Below are positions 14,835 through 25,033 of a DNA stretch of 64,000 bases, piece after piece (positions within the stretch are counted from its first letter, which is position 1; the number at the start of each line of letters is the position of its first letter). The stretch is from assembly GCA_009739215.1 (NCBI GenBank), contig VSJF01000001.1:1-64000 (forward strand), given 5' to 3'. The notes below the pieces were generated by a model, which saw nothing but the letters and a program-made list of their open reading frames with translations, had not been told where the DNA came from and made no database searches. Source of the stretch: Floccularia luteovirens (lineage: Eukaryota > Basidiomycota > Agaricomycetes > Agaricales > Squamanitaceae). Made by a program: the position numbers and the translations under genes.

Positions 14835-15844
14835 ATGGGAAAATTAAATATCGCACACCATAAGTCCTATCATCCCTACAGACGTGACAACATTGAAAGA
14901 GTCAGAAGAGATGAGGAGGAAGCTCGACAAAAAGAAGCCAAGGAGGAAGGAAGAATGATGTTAGCGGTCGGAACTTTTGCATGACTATTACAATTGTTAA
15001 CTAAACTCCATTGACAGGACTCTGAAGCTCGTATAGACCTTCTGAGGGATCGTGCCGGCACTTCCGGTAGCTCTCGCAAGAAACGCAAGCAAGACGATAC
15101 TGTTGAACTGACCGCCGGAGGATTTGCTGAACCCGCAAAGTTACCAACAACTGATGGTCACATTAATCTTTTTCAAGACCTCGAACTTGTAAGCACATCT
15201 CAAGGTCTTGAAAGCTTTTGTTGATATGTATCCAGAGCTCAATTGCTGCTAGGATAACCGCTTCAAAAAAGGTAGCACCTGCTGAGACAGAAAAGGGTGT
15301 TCCACTTACACCAGCACCCAAAGATCTTAAGCCATGGTACTCAGAGCGTAATAAGGAGAAGGTAGAAGAAGCTGACGACGAGCGAAGGTTAATTCCATTC
15401 TTCCACGAATAATTTCATCATCTAAAGTACATGTAGGAAACGGGACACAGCCCGAAAATCTATTCATGACCCTTTAACTTCCATCACCAAACAACTCGCT
15501 TCTCGATCTGCACCATCTCCTCCAAGAGCACAGCGACGGCACTCCAACCCTAGTGTCTTCGATCACGGCTGAACCTCCCCAAGGTGCAAGCTCGCATTAC
15601 ACGTGAGTCATCGGAACGTGAGCGCGCTTTGGCCCTTATACAGCGAAGAAAACGAGAACTCGAGGGCAGCATGACCCCAAGTACTGTGAATGGGGAGCGC
15701 GATGAAGGTTATGGAGACATGTATAACAAAAAGGCGGTCGAAGAAGCTCATCGCGAACGGGAACGACGGTGGGAAGCCGGTCACCGAGGATGGGGAGATG
15801 AGGATCAGAGATTCCGTAACAATGGTGGGCGTAGGCAGTGGTAA
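14835..15844 (+). CDS. CIR_N-domain protein (LENG1-like), one frame break
   Basis: The ATG at 14835 opens MGKLNIAHHKSYHPYRRDNI, then ERVRRDEEEARQKEAKEEGR, the CIR_N pattern (K-x-W/Y-P-x(n)-N-x-ERVRRDE-x-A) found in CIR/LENG1 proteins. Exons join at about 14967/15018, 15188/15233 and 15388/15433 with GT-AG introns. The middle includes KDLKPWYSERNKEK; the C-terminus is VQARITRESSERERALAL followed by a charged region ending GGRRQW. The frame of the third segment stops at 15570-15572, while the conserved C-terminal frame is one base out, so a one-base deletion or an unseen splice lies between about 15552 and 15570. Related proteins are nuclear, with links to splicing or transcription; the exact role here is unknown. 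Compact spacing to the downstream F-box gene (convergent, 116 bp). Confidence 0.7.
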
Positions 15845-15960
15845 CGAATGCGGTGTAGAAACAAATGGTATCAAGTCTTGTATCATATTTTTTATTATAT
15901 CACAACTTATAAAATGTACCAAAGCAAATTCGACATCTACTCTATTGAATATGGCCGAAA

Positions 15961-17574
15961 CTAAAATTTCGAGTTCGGGTAGTACATAAGCCCGAGGGAG
16001 AAGTTTTGCGTATTGAAATCTACTGGGACTTCACCCTTCACTGGGTCTTCAATTATGATACACTCCACAACTTGGCTATATTGAGGATCTCCTAGCTTTG
16101 CAGCCCACTCAGCTTCTCCGTATATAAAAACTTCCTCCAAGTATGGGATCCGGTATCTGTCGCGGTTCGAGTGACACAACACTCGATATGAAAATAATCT
16201 CGTCAGCGCGCTGAGTCCGACCCCGTTAAGAGAAAGTGCGATCAATGAAGGGAAGAGCATTGTGTAATAACTGTGGAATTCGCTGAAATGGCAATGGTTG
16301 AGGGCGGATAAGGTTGAATTATCCGGATGATCAAGAGATAGAGATAAGAGATTAGTAAAACTGGCAAAAAATCCTAGAGGCATTGGCAACTCATCGACAT
16401 CACCGCCTTCGATAGATATGCCGCTCAGACAAGCCGGGAGATAAGAGTCCGATTCGAAGAATGAAATAAACGATAAGGAAAGTGAATGGAGTTCGTCTAA
16501 GGGAAGACTTAACATGAGGGTTTCAAAGAGGAGTATAGTCATCCCCTTTGGCCCTTCCTCATAACGTTCACCCTGCGTCACTGATAAGTAACGGCGGATA
16601 TCGTGGATTGAAAAAATTTGAAGGTTTGGGACATCAATCCCAGTTATAAATGGGATGGCCTCCCCTGGATGATTATAGCCGATGGACAATTCAGTGAGAG
16701 CTGGTAATGTGACTGGCCTGCACGTATCCCAGGGCATTGCACCTTGCAATCCTAGATCCACTAGGCTATGAGCATTGGTGTGAAGGAGTTCTCGGAATTC
16801 CTTGGCGTCAGGACGCTGGTTCGTTGGCAAGAAGGAAAGAGAAAGGGACCTCAGATTCTTTGGCGCGAGAGAAGACCAGCACAACGGCATTCCAGTGACC
16901 TTTAATGACACAAGACGTAGATAATAACGTTCAAAGAAAGCTGGTGCCTCATGATGAGTAACACCCGTCAAACGTAAGAGATCGGATGATTTCCGTGTAG
17001 GATTTGTTGGCTGGAGTGTGTCCTTGAAACTGATATTTGCATCAGGGTGTTCAACTTCCCATTCCTCGAGATTCGGCATTGCTAAATGTGGCAGGTTCAT
17101 ACAGAACTCCAGCGTAGAATCAAAATCCAACCCCAACAGATAGAATTTGCGAATACGTGAGACGTGGGGTGCGAAAATTTGACCATATGCAGGAAAAATA
17201 AAGGTGTGAAACACCCACTTTCCGATGTCCATTTCATCCATACATTCAGTCAATAGTGTCAAGTCGAGGTCTATTGTTAGTGTGTGTCGAGAAAAAGGCT
17301 CGTAATAGGGAAAACAGAACTTGGAGAGAAACGTCCGGCGACCAACACGTTACTACCATTAAACAGTCCTTTAGGACATGGTCCTTCGCAGCAGATTGTC
17401 GTCCATAACAAAGGGGATGATAGAGCGATCTCGCGCCAGTTTCGCGAAACTTTGCACACCAGGAGTGGGAATGCAAATGCTTCTTTCATTAGTGGTATTG
17501 ACCAAGGTACCCATTCGGAATATATTTGATAGGATATCGGCCGGAATCGTGGGGGGCCAGAATGAAGATGTCAT
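15961..17574 (-). CDS. F-box protein with two frame breaks
   Basis: The F-box starts near the ATG at 17574 (WPPTIPADILSNIFRMGTLV) and continues as FPLLVCKVSRNWREIALSSP, then LLWTTI. The second half is one base out of frame with the first. The break is near 17492. The original frame returns near 17280, where LTIDLDLTLLTECMDEMDIG begins a 433-codon uninterrupted Leu-rich tail to the stop at 15961. The two breaks compensate: one net inserted base, then one net lost base. The tail carries irregular Leu-rich repeats (LVSLKVTGMPL, LRSLSLSFLP, LTELSIGYN). Expected role: SCF ubiquitin-ligase substrate adaptor. It may be a pseudogene or may contain two sequence errors. Sequence composition is like the rest of the arm. 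Confidence 0.72.
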
Positions 17575-17851
17575 CCTGTTGATTAAGTTTGAATTTGTAT
17601 CCACGGAGCTGCCTTTCTAAGGAGAATTAGAGTGGAACGATAAGGATGAAGTTGGCATTTCCTACCTGAAATCAAGTCTAAGAGGTTGGATCCTTTGAAT
17701 GAAAGAGGTCTAAAAGGAACTAGCGATCATCTTGAAATTGGCTTGAGGTATTTATAATTTTTTCTGGAGTCACACCAAATGCATTGAGCAGTAACATCGA
17801 TGATATCTGTCCTATGGCCTCTTGAGTTGGGCCTCGACGCCTCATGCTCAA

Positions 17852-17856
17852 GATCC
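17852..17856. repeat. Target-site duplication of copia-1 (GATCC)
   Basis: GATCC directly abuts the outer end of the left LTR. The same five bases directly follow the right LTR at 33462-33466. A 5-bp duplication is normal for Ty1/copia integration. Confidence 0.9.
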
Positions 17857-18279
17857 TGTAGAGTTTCGTACAAGAAACTTAATAGTAAACACGCTAGCTC
17901 AGTGTTTGCGTGGTCAAACGACTGTAATATTATTTACCTTAATAGTAAACACGCTAGCTACTTTACTATTAGTATAAATTGTAAGGAAAGTAAAGAACGT
18001 TCTCACCTCAGTGTTTGCGTGGTCAAACGACTGAGGTGTTCGGAAAATATCAAGATGTTTAAATATTTAAAGAGCAGAGAGGCTATACCTTTTTGAGGTA
18101 GCGTAAAAAGAGAAAACAAACGAATCTACTTTTAAGTGATCAAAGGAGGACATGGAAAAGGAATGGTATGATTATTGACGCAGGTGTTAATAAAAGGAAT
18201 GGTATGATAAGATGAAGGTGCGTTATGTCCGATGAATTTGGGTGCGCGTTTGGACTTGCGCGCGCTTGTTATTTCAACA
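17857..18279 (-). repeat. copia-1 3' LTR
   Basis: 423 bp, TGTAG...CAACA on the plus strand. Contains internal direct repeats: a 22-bp block beginning CTTAATAGTAAACACG occurs at about 17878 and 17938, and a block CAGTGTTTGCGTGGTCAAAC at about 17900 and 18007. An AGAAC-GTTCT pair (GAA-nn-TTC, heat-shock-element-like) is at 17994-18003. This copy keeps ten CpG sites that the other LTR has lost. Confidence 0.95.
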
Positions 18280-18291
18280 CTCCCCCTCAAG
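18280..18291 (-). other. copia-1 polypurine tract
   Basis: On the minus strand CTTGAGGGGGAG directly precedes the TGTTG start of the 3' LTR, the expected site for plus-strand priming. It overlaps the RNase H stop codon at 18287-18289. Confidence 0.8.
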
Positions 18292-20538
18292 GGGGCGCGA
18301 GTCCGAATTCGGAAGCAAAATGCTTCACTTTTGCAGACGGGAGAGCTTTGGTGAGGGCATCGGCTAGTTGTTCATCTGTGGGACAGTAGATAAGTCGAAG
18401 AGAACCATTTTCGACGATGTAACGAATGAAATGAAAACGAATGTCGATGTGTTTAGTGCACGCGTGATATTGGTGATCTTTTGTGAGTTCTATCGCTGAC
18501 TGGTTGTCTGAGAACAGGGTGGTGGATTTGAGTGTAGTGCCGAAGATTTGAGAAAGAAGGGAACGAAGCCATAGGGCTTCTTTGGATGCGTGCGTTATTG
18601 CAACGTATTCTGCTTCGGTGGTGGACAGGGCGATGATTTCCTGTCGTTTAGCGCTCCACGAAACGGCGCCGCCATGAATAAGAAAAGCGTACCCAGAGAT
18701 AGCATGCCGATCCTCAGCCATGCTACCATCTGCATCCGTATACCCGGTAAGTTCTCCCTTGTTTCTCCCATACGTCAACCAGAGCTCGATCGTCCCTTTC
18801 AGATAACGAAAAATTCAGTTTGACGGCTTCCCAATGCGCAGGGCCAGGTTTTATCGAGAAACGAGACACCGTTTGGACAGCAAATGCAATGTCTGGACGT
18901 GTACCAAGGGCCGCGTACATCAACGATCCAACGGCTTCGTGATACGGCACATCGCGCATCTGGGCTATTTCGTTTGTAGTCGATGGGGACTGAGCTGTGG
19001 TGAGTCGAGCGTTCGGGTCCATGGGAATCGAAACAGGCTTGAGGTCTTGCAAGCCATAACAACGGAGAATAGAGTCGATATATGAGCGTTGGGAAAGGTG
19101 GAGGGTGTGTTTGGCACGATCGCGTTTGATCTCAATGCCGAGAAGCCAGTGAAGTTCGCCAAGGTCGGTAATTTCCACGTGTTTGGTAATCTCGGCTTTG
19201 AACTTAGTAATTAAGTTAATCGATGTTGCTGCTATTGTGCAGTCATCAACATGCACAAGGACTATGATTAATGCACGCTCGTTTCGACGAAAGAAAACTG
19301 CCTGATCAACATCAGAGCGCTTGAAACCAAGGTGAGTAAGCATGATTTCGACGAGTTTCTGATACCAACAATGCCCAGATTGTTTCAGGCCATACAACAT
19401 TTTACGAAGTCGACAAATGAGGCCAGTAGAATTTGGTGCATGATACCCAGGGGGGCTGCTGCATGAAAATCACCTCACGATTTGTGAGTTCACCATTCAG
19501 GTATGCACCTTTTATGTCAATTTGATGTAACTCTAGGTCTTCAGCAGCAGCTATGGCGAAGGACAGAATGGATTGAGGTGAGTTTTGCAACAGGTGCAAA
19601 TGTATCGAAATAATCGACTCCTGGGACTTGTGAGAATCCCTGGGCAACAAGTCGAGCCTTGTAGCAGTACAACGTTTCCGGCAGCGTCCTTTTTGGCACT
19701 GAAAAACCCTACTTTGAGCCAATGATATTAGCTCCAGGTAGTGCACTGGTGAGTTCCCAAGTTCCTGCCTAGTCGAAGTGTTGCTAACTCTTCCTGGATT
19801 GCTTTCTCCCATAGTGGCCAGTCAGGCTGTCGCTTTGCCTCTGCCAAAGTTCTCAGGTTCAAGGGCTTCCTACGTCACTTGTTTCAGCTACCATTGCATA
19901 TTCGTCAGTGCAATCAGCCGTCATTAACCAATCGGCCTGTCCCTTCCCCCTCAAGCAGTGGCATTCATGTGCTTCTTCAATAATTTGGGGAGTTTGGGAA
20001 GGTGCTTGTACTCCTCGTGGAAGTGGGGAGTTTGAACGATGGTATCCAGAGTGTCCATGGCCCTCTAGGAGGTCCACAACTCGTTGGCTTGGCTTACGGA
20101 TCCATTTATGAGCTGATTGAGGGGGTGTAGGAGCAGGGGAATCTGTAAATGGAGGTGAAGGTGTTGTTTCAAGCATTTGGGTCGAAGAATTTGGTAAGTC
20201 GGTCTTCTTCTCGGTGAGTATTACTTCCTTCCCCTCGAGACTGAGAGACTGACAAGGTTGTGTTGTTATAGTGAATATTTCGTTTGACACTCACTGACAT
20301 TTTGTCTGGCCTAGTAGATCCGCACCCCTTTGCTTTTGGCATCAATCCCTAGCCACTGCCCTTCTCGAATGCATCCTCCCAGTTTGTCACCATTCTCCAC
20401 ATGGACCCATACCTTTTCACCCCATTCTCGGACATCTCGAAGATCTGGCTTCTTGCCAAAAGTGGCTTCGAAGGGTGTCATACCTTCCACAGCTTTGGTT
20501 GAGGTTCAATTCATCAGCCATATGACATGTCGTGCAGC
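18287..20538 (-). pseudogene. copia-1 integrase C-end, reverse transcriptase and RNase H (decayed)
   Basis: Minus-strand continuation of pol after the copia-2 insertion. The integrase tail and a Pro/Ser-rich linker come first. The RT fingers follow (IDIKGAYLNGEL), then MLYGLKQSGHCWYQKLVEIM and the catalytic block VLVHVDDCTIA, with VHVDD in place of the commoner YVDD. RNase H includes GYTDADGSMAEDRHAISGYA, ALSTTEAEYVA, LFSDNQSAIEL and KHIDIRFHFIRYIV. Several frames and stops separate these blocks (for example around 19400, 19812 and 18778), so no full polyprotein can be made. Confidence 0.9.
20534..20538. repeat. Target-site duplication of copia-2 (GCAGC)
   Basis: GCAGC precedes the left copia-2 LTR. 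The identical GCAGC follows the right LTR at 30885-30889. It lies inside copia-1 integrase coding sequence. Confidence 0.9.
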
Positions 20539-20894
20539 TGTTGAGTAGCACCCTGTTTAACACAGTAGAGGGGACTGATCTTACCTTAGAGCTTACTTAG
20601 ACTTAGGGGCTTACAGTTCTAGTACTGACTACTACGAATATAATTCGACAAAGGACATAAGGTCCAGTAGCTCTACTTATATACATAATTGCTGTTTGTA
20701 CAGCTTTGTACAATGGTCCATGCGCAGGTACACTAACATATCATGTGACTACATATAGAAGGTTATAGAACCTTGTAGAATGTTCGTGGATATCACGTGC
20801 CATAGAGCATATGAGTGTGAGACACGTCATCAGTCACGTGCTCTATCACATGATCAATTATGTAATCAGTCATGTGATTGTTGCTGTCGCAACA
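20539..20894 (-). repeat. copia-2 3' LTR
   Basis: 356 bp. On the minus strand it begins TGTTGCGACAGC and ends in CA. A TATATAAG box lies on the minus strand at 20676-20683. Several TCACATGA/CACGTG palindromes occur in its first 130 bases. Confidence 0.95.
20757..20786 (-). promoter_or_regulatory. Heat-shock-element-like array in copia-2 LTR
   Basis: Six contiguous 5-bp units: AGAAG, GTTAT, AGAAC, CTTGT, AGAAT, GTTCG. Four fit the alternating nGAAn/nTTCn consensus exactly, and the other two deviate at one base. It lies about 75-110 bp upstream of the minus-strand TATATAAG box, a sensible promoter position. Activity is inferred, not shown. The other LTR carries the same array at 30747-30776. 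Confidence 0.45.
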
Positions 20895-20905
20895 CACCCC
20901 CTCAC
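20895..20905 (-). other. copia-2 polypurine tract
   Basis: GTGAGGGGGTG on the minus strand immediately before the 3' LTR start; the usual plus-strand primer site. Confidence 0.7.
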
Positions 20906-21097
20906 TTAGTACACAGTGTGAGTCCATTGAAGGATATCATTCTGGTATCTAAGTGGAAGTAGAGACAGCAACTAGAGAACAATCTCAATAGTGTGTCTCT
21001 AGTTAAATAGAGTAATAGTGCCAGAGAATTAGCATCATTTTTATGATCTGTAATAGATCTACTATGTGCTTCTCACTCTTGGGAGGCATCAACCAAA

Positions 21098-21607
21098 TTA
21101 CTGCAAATAAAATTCAAGCTGTAGTTGGGTGCGGCACTTATTAAAAAGAATGTTAGACAGAGGTTTTGTTAACATGTCTGCTGGATTGTTTACTCCTTCA
21201 ACAAAGAAAACCTTGACCTTTCCGTTTTCGATACACTCTCGTATATAATGGTAACGGATGTCAATGTGCTTTGTGCGCCGTTCAGTGACAGGATTAGAAG
21301 CTATGAAATTTGCTCCCTGATTATCCATGTAGATTGGTATTGGTTTTACGAAGGGTAAACCAACCTCATCAAAGACATTTTGCATCCACATGAGTTGGCG
21401 ACAACAGTCAGAGCCTGCCATATATTCGGCCTCAGTGGAGCTTAGTGCTATGGTTTTTTGTCTGCGGCTTTGCCACGCGACAATGCCTTTAGCTAGCATC
21501 ATATAGAAACCTGTATGAGACTTACGCGACGTTTCGTCAGATGCCCAATCAGAATCAGTGTAGGCATATAATCCTTCACCGGACTTGCCCATATATTTAA
21601 TTGCATA
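21098..21607 (-). pseudogene. copia-2 RNase H (separated from RT)
   Basis: Open minus-strand frame with LYAYTDSDWASDETSRKSHT, ALSSTEAEYMA, IYMDNQGANFIA and TKHIDIRYHYIRECIENGKV, the copia RNase H sequence. It ends LQLEFYLQ at 21098. Upstream, at 21608, it meets the target duplication of the TIR transposon, which cuts it from the RT that resumes at 26767. The segment itself looks intact; about 200 bases of noncoding sequence separate it from the polypurine tract. Confidence 0.92.
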
Positions 21608-21613
21608 GTCCTG
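21608..21613. repeat. Target-site duplication of TIR transposon (GTCCTG)
   Basis: GTCCTG precedes the left terminal repeat and is repeated exactly at 26761-26766 after the right one. Joining the two flanks across one copy restores the copia-2 reading frame from RT (YLVSTQDY) into RNase H. Confidence 0.88.
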
Positions 21614-21727
21614 TACGGCTGGCGAGAAGTCTCAGCTTCGTTTTGATGTTGTTACTCACACTTTCCCTTTTCGGGTCACTGTGACACTACCGTGTGACAA
21701 CAACTCTGCGCTATCATCGTGGCATCT
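21614..21727. repeat. Left terminal inverted repeat
   Basis: 114 bp, pairs with 26647-26760 with two mismatches. Contains an internal palindromic segment around GTCACTGTGACAC that may be a transposase-binding site. Confidence 0.92.
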
Positions 21728-22000
21728 AATGCCCAATTCTTTGCGCGGTAGCGATGAAAACATTAGATTTCATGATATGTTAGGATAAAGTAATAGTAGG
21801 GGACATATCAAATGGGTAGTATAGAGAATTCAGAATTTTTTGTCAAATCAAGGAACTAAATGATGTAAAAAGTAGAATACTGTACGGAATACTGTACGAA
21901 AAAACTAAACTATGAGCAGAAAATGAGTGTATAGCAATAGAAAACACACTGACATAGCAGTGCGAAAGTGCTGAGGATATGTGTGTGGAAAATGTGACAT

Positions 22001-24900
22001 CTAGGCAGTGTTGTTTATGTCGTTGTCAAGTTTTTCGAGTTGTTTATTGATTTCATTTAATGAGTAATGGCGGAGTTTACTGCAGACTGCTGAACATTTG
22101 TGTTGTTCAATGAAATCTCTGAATCCTGCTAGTCCATGGTCACCAAGACCAGATTTACTAGGTCATAACAAGTTTGATTAGCAAGTTAACTCAGTAGAAA
22201 GTATCAATCGCTTACCCAAGTGGTGTATGTGTCATTGGATCAAAAAGTGTCATGATAGTCTCATGACTACCATTAGGATTACGGTCCAATGAGCCTAATA
22301 AATCTTTTTAGTATGACCTAAATTGCACTACTAGTACCGAAATTACCTTGAATATCTGCAAACATGTATTCACAAGCTGAACTTTCAATGACAAAATGGC
22401 TAAATGCCATTATAGTTGCGCCCAGTTTATCTGAACAATTTCGCATTCCAAAAGTTCCAGAGTATTTGTTGACAGCAGATGAGAGACGACGAGGTTCAAC
22501 AAGATAAACTGCAGTAACATTATGTAATTCATCGTGTTTGCGTCGTGTTGCTATGCTGACTGGTGCCTCCAATTCATCTTCAGAATTGCAAGGATTGGCA
22601 TCCCTCACTTCTTCATCATTAACAGCAGCAGCCTCGGGTTCATCAAGAACTTTTATGATGAATCCATCAGAGATTTGGAAGTCTAGAAGAAAATTATGGA
22701 GTTAATGATAACGATACAGGAAACATAATGTAAAGCTTACCTGCTATCTCTACACCTTTAACCTCTGCTTTTTTAGTAAATAAAGTAGAGAAGTATTCCA
22801 TTCGCTTCAGACGGATTAGGTCATTCTTGAGGCATTCAAAGGAGGCTTTAAGTGTAATCCCAATGCCTTGTCCCTTTCCAATGTTGACTAGTTTCTTCGC
22901 AACATAGGATTTGTCATCCATTACAAACTATGTCTCTGGGTGAGTAACGTTGTGATTATATAACAGTAACACTGACTGCAAACATATCTTTTGTCTTTCC
23001 ACGATCCGAAGATGACAGAACTATGGGTATCTGGTCAATATACCCATATTCTACTGTAGATGCATCCGAAAAGATAGGTATGCCATTGGTATGGTTGATT
23101 TCACATGAGAGACGTGTGAATTTCACCAATTTCAGATCTTGAGGCTGTGGTTGCGTCACAGCTATAGATTCCAATCCTCTATCTCGCTCAAAAGTACTTG
23201 TAAGTGGTGTGAAGTTCTCTCTATCTATTTAGAGATTAATGTCGGAATGAGTATATAGGCAATGCAGTCACAACTCATAAACTTACTGCTGCAAAATCGT
23301 TTGTTACTGCTTCGGCCACCTTTACCTGACATTGATGTTTGGGTCCCACGTTTAGAAGAGGTTACTTGACGCTTGCGTTTTCCGTTACTATTACTGATAC
23401 TCATAGTTGATTCTAGCATGGATGACTCATCATCTTCCCCTTCGCCAGTTCTTTGCATAAACTTCGGTTCAATAATATTAAACTTATATTCCTGAAACTT
23501 AGAAGTGAAATATGCTTACCCGGTCCACATGGATAAATAGCTCAACTGAAAATGATGATCCTCGGTTTCCCTTTGACATTCCTGAGGGAGGAACAAGGTA
23601 CATGTCCCGTAATCCATGTTGATTATACTTGTTGCGTCAGCACGATCACATGATGGATTACATAATTCGTCAGGTGATGAGTCAGATAATATGTCACATG
23701 ATATGTCACATGACTACACTCACATATGCCCCATGTATCACGTGCAGTATGACTAAGCATGTTCTATAACCTTCTACAAAGGTTCTATAAAGTAGACATG
23801 TGACTATGACGGACATAGCACGGACCCTTATGCAAATATGTACATACAGCTAGAACTGTATATAAGGACACTCTTATGCGAATAGATACCTTGTCCTATT
23901 CTATAGGTAGTAGTAGTAACACTAACCGTAAGGTGTAATCTAAGTAAGCACAAGGTAAGATCTTTGAGTTCCTCCACTGTGTCTTGCACACATGGCTGCT
24001 CAACAATACTTATTGTAAAACTGACGCAATGTTAGAGTTTCATCCCCAAGTGGCAAGGCTAGATTTTTGCACATGCGCAGTTCAGTCTCACTTCTATTTT
24101 ATGTGAAAAGTGAGATTTGAAATTATAAAATTGGATGGTTTTGACATACAGTTTCAAGTCTGCAGCATGAGTTTCAGTCCATCGTGGATTAATGCTTCGC
24201 ACAATATATTCTTTCAGTTCTGCAGATAAGAAGTAAGTTGATCATTTATATACTAAATTGTAGAACTTGAACTTGCCTAAGAGTGTCATAGACTCAGCAA
24301 ATGGCTGGCAGCATTTTCCTAGAATCCGATCAACTGAATTTGGTGCATTACTTCTTCGACATTCATAGCCAACTGCAAATGTAGGTGCTGATATATTTCG
24401 CCCTCGCAGGCTCTCAAGCTCTGTGGCTGGTGTTGCTGGGCCAACTTGCTGGTTCAAACGGCAGTCCAAAAGTTCTTTTCGGCGAGTTTGCCCTGCTAAA
24501 GTAGGTTCGTCTATTACGCCATTCTCTTGATGTGCTAATATTATAAATAGTTGATTACATCTGAGCCTGATGCAAATATCATAATTGAATAGTACGTACC
24601 AAGTCTTTTACAGGTTCCACAAGGGTTGCTAACATTGGTTCCACTAAGCCCACATTCGAAACATTGTTTGAATTTTTCCTTTAGATTCCATTTGTGAGCT
24701 CAACATAGTAAATGGACAGGTGACAGAGTGCGAACCTTGATAAAAGCAATCTCAGCATCAGTAATGCTATTCTTATTCAGCTTTTTACAAAGCTGACAGA
24801 GGATTGCATCCATTTGCATACGTGGAAAGACTGTTCCACATCCATTTGCATCATTATCGGGTCCACCACAAGGTTGAATGTTTCTCTGAGACTGCGACAT
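22001..24900 (-). pseudogene. Alpha-kinase (MHCK/EF2K-type) gene, interrupted by a solo LTR
   Basis: Multi-exon gene starting at the ATG at 24900 (MSQSQRNIQPCGGPD). The N-terminal part has Cys pairs suggestive of zinc binding (CQLCKKL, then CFECGLSGTN with a following CGTC). The C-terminal alpha-kinase domain reads VYLVEPRRLSSAVNKYSGTF, AFSHFVIESS, MFADIQG, TIMTLFDPMTHTPLG, GLGDHGLAGFRDFIEQHKCS and AVCSKLRHYSL. The HxC-x3-C is the zinc-site pattern of this family. It stops at 22001. Alpha-kinases phosphorylate Ser/Thr, often in helical regions. A 376-bp solo LTR sits within a coding exon; removing it and one ATACT copy rejoins the frame between NKY and NQHG. The gene lies inside the TIR transposon in the same orientation as its transposase. 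Domain call firm; exon details approximate. Confidence 0.83.
23630..24005 (+). mobile_element. Solo copia LTR inside the alpha-kinase gene
   Basis: 376 bp, starting TGTTGCGTCAGC and ending GCTGCTCAACA, flanked by perfect ATACT duplications (23625-23629 and 24006-24010). In this orientation it resembles the reverse complement of the copia-2 LTR at both ends (TGTTGCG..., GATTACATAATT, ...CTCAACA) and in its TATATAAG and TTCTATAACCTTCTAC segments, so it is a related subfamily. No internal region remains, so it arose by LTR-LTR recombination after insertion. Confidence 0.9.
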
Positions 24901-25033
24901 GATTGTTGAGGTGGCAAGAGTTCTGCTGAAGGTCTCAGCCGATGGAAAATTCAGATTTTATGTGTGTTTGAGTTTGATAGATTATGCAAGCACCAAAAAA
25001 ACTTCATATTTCAATGTACTACTGACTACGTTA

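Noticed and set aside
20539..20894. LTR taken alone as a possible MITE because of its palindromic TCACATGA motifs
   Set aside because: It has an identical-length partner at 30529-30884, TG/CA ends, PBS, polypurine tract and copia coding between them.
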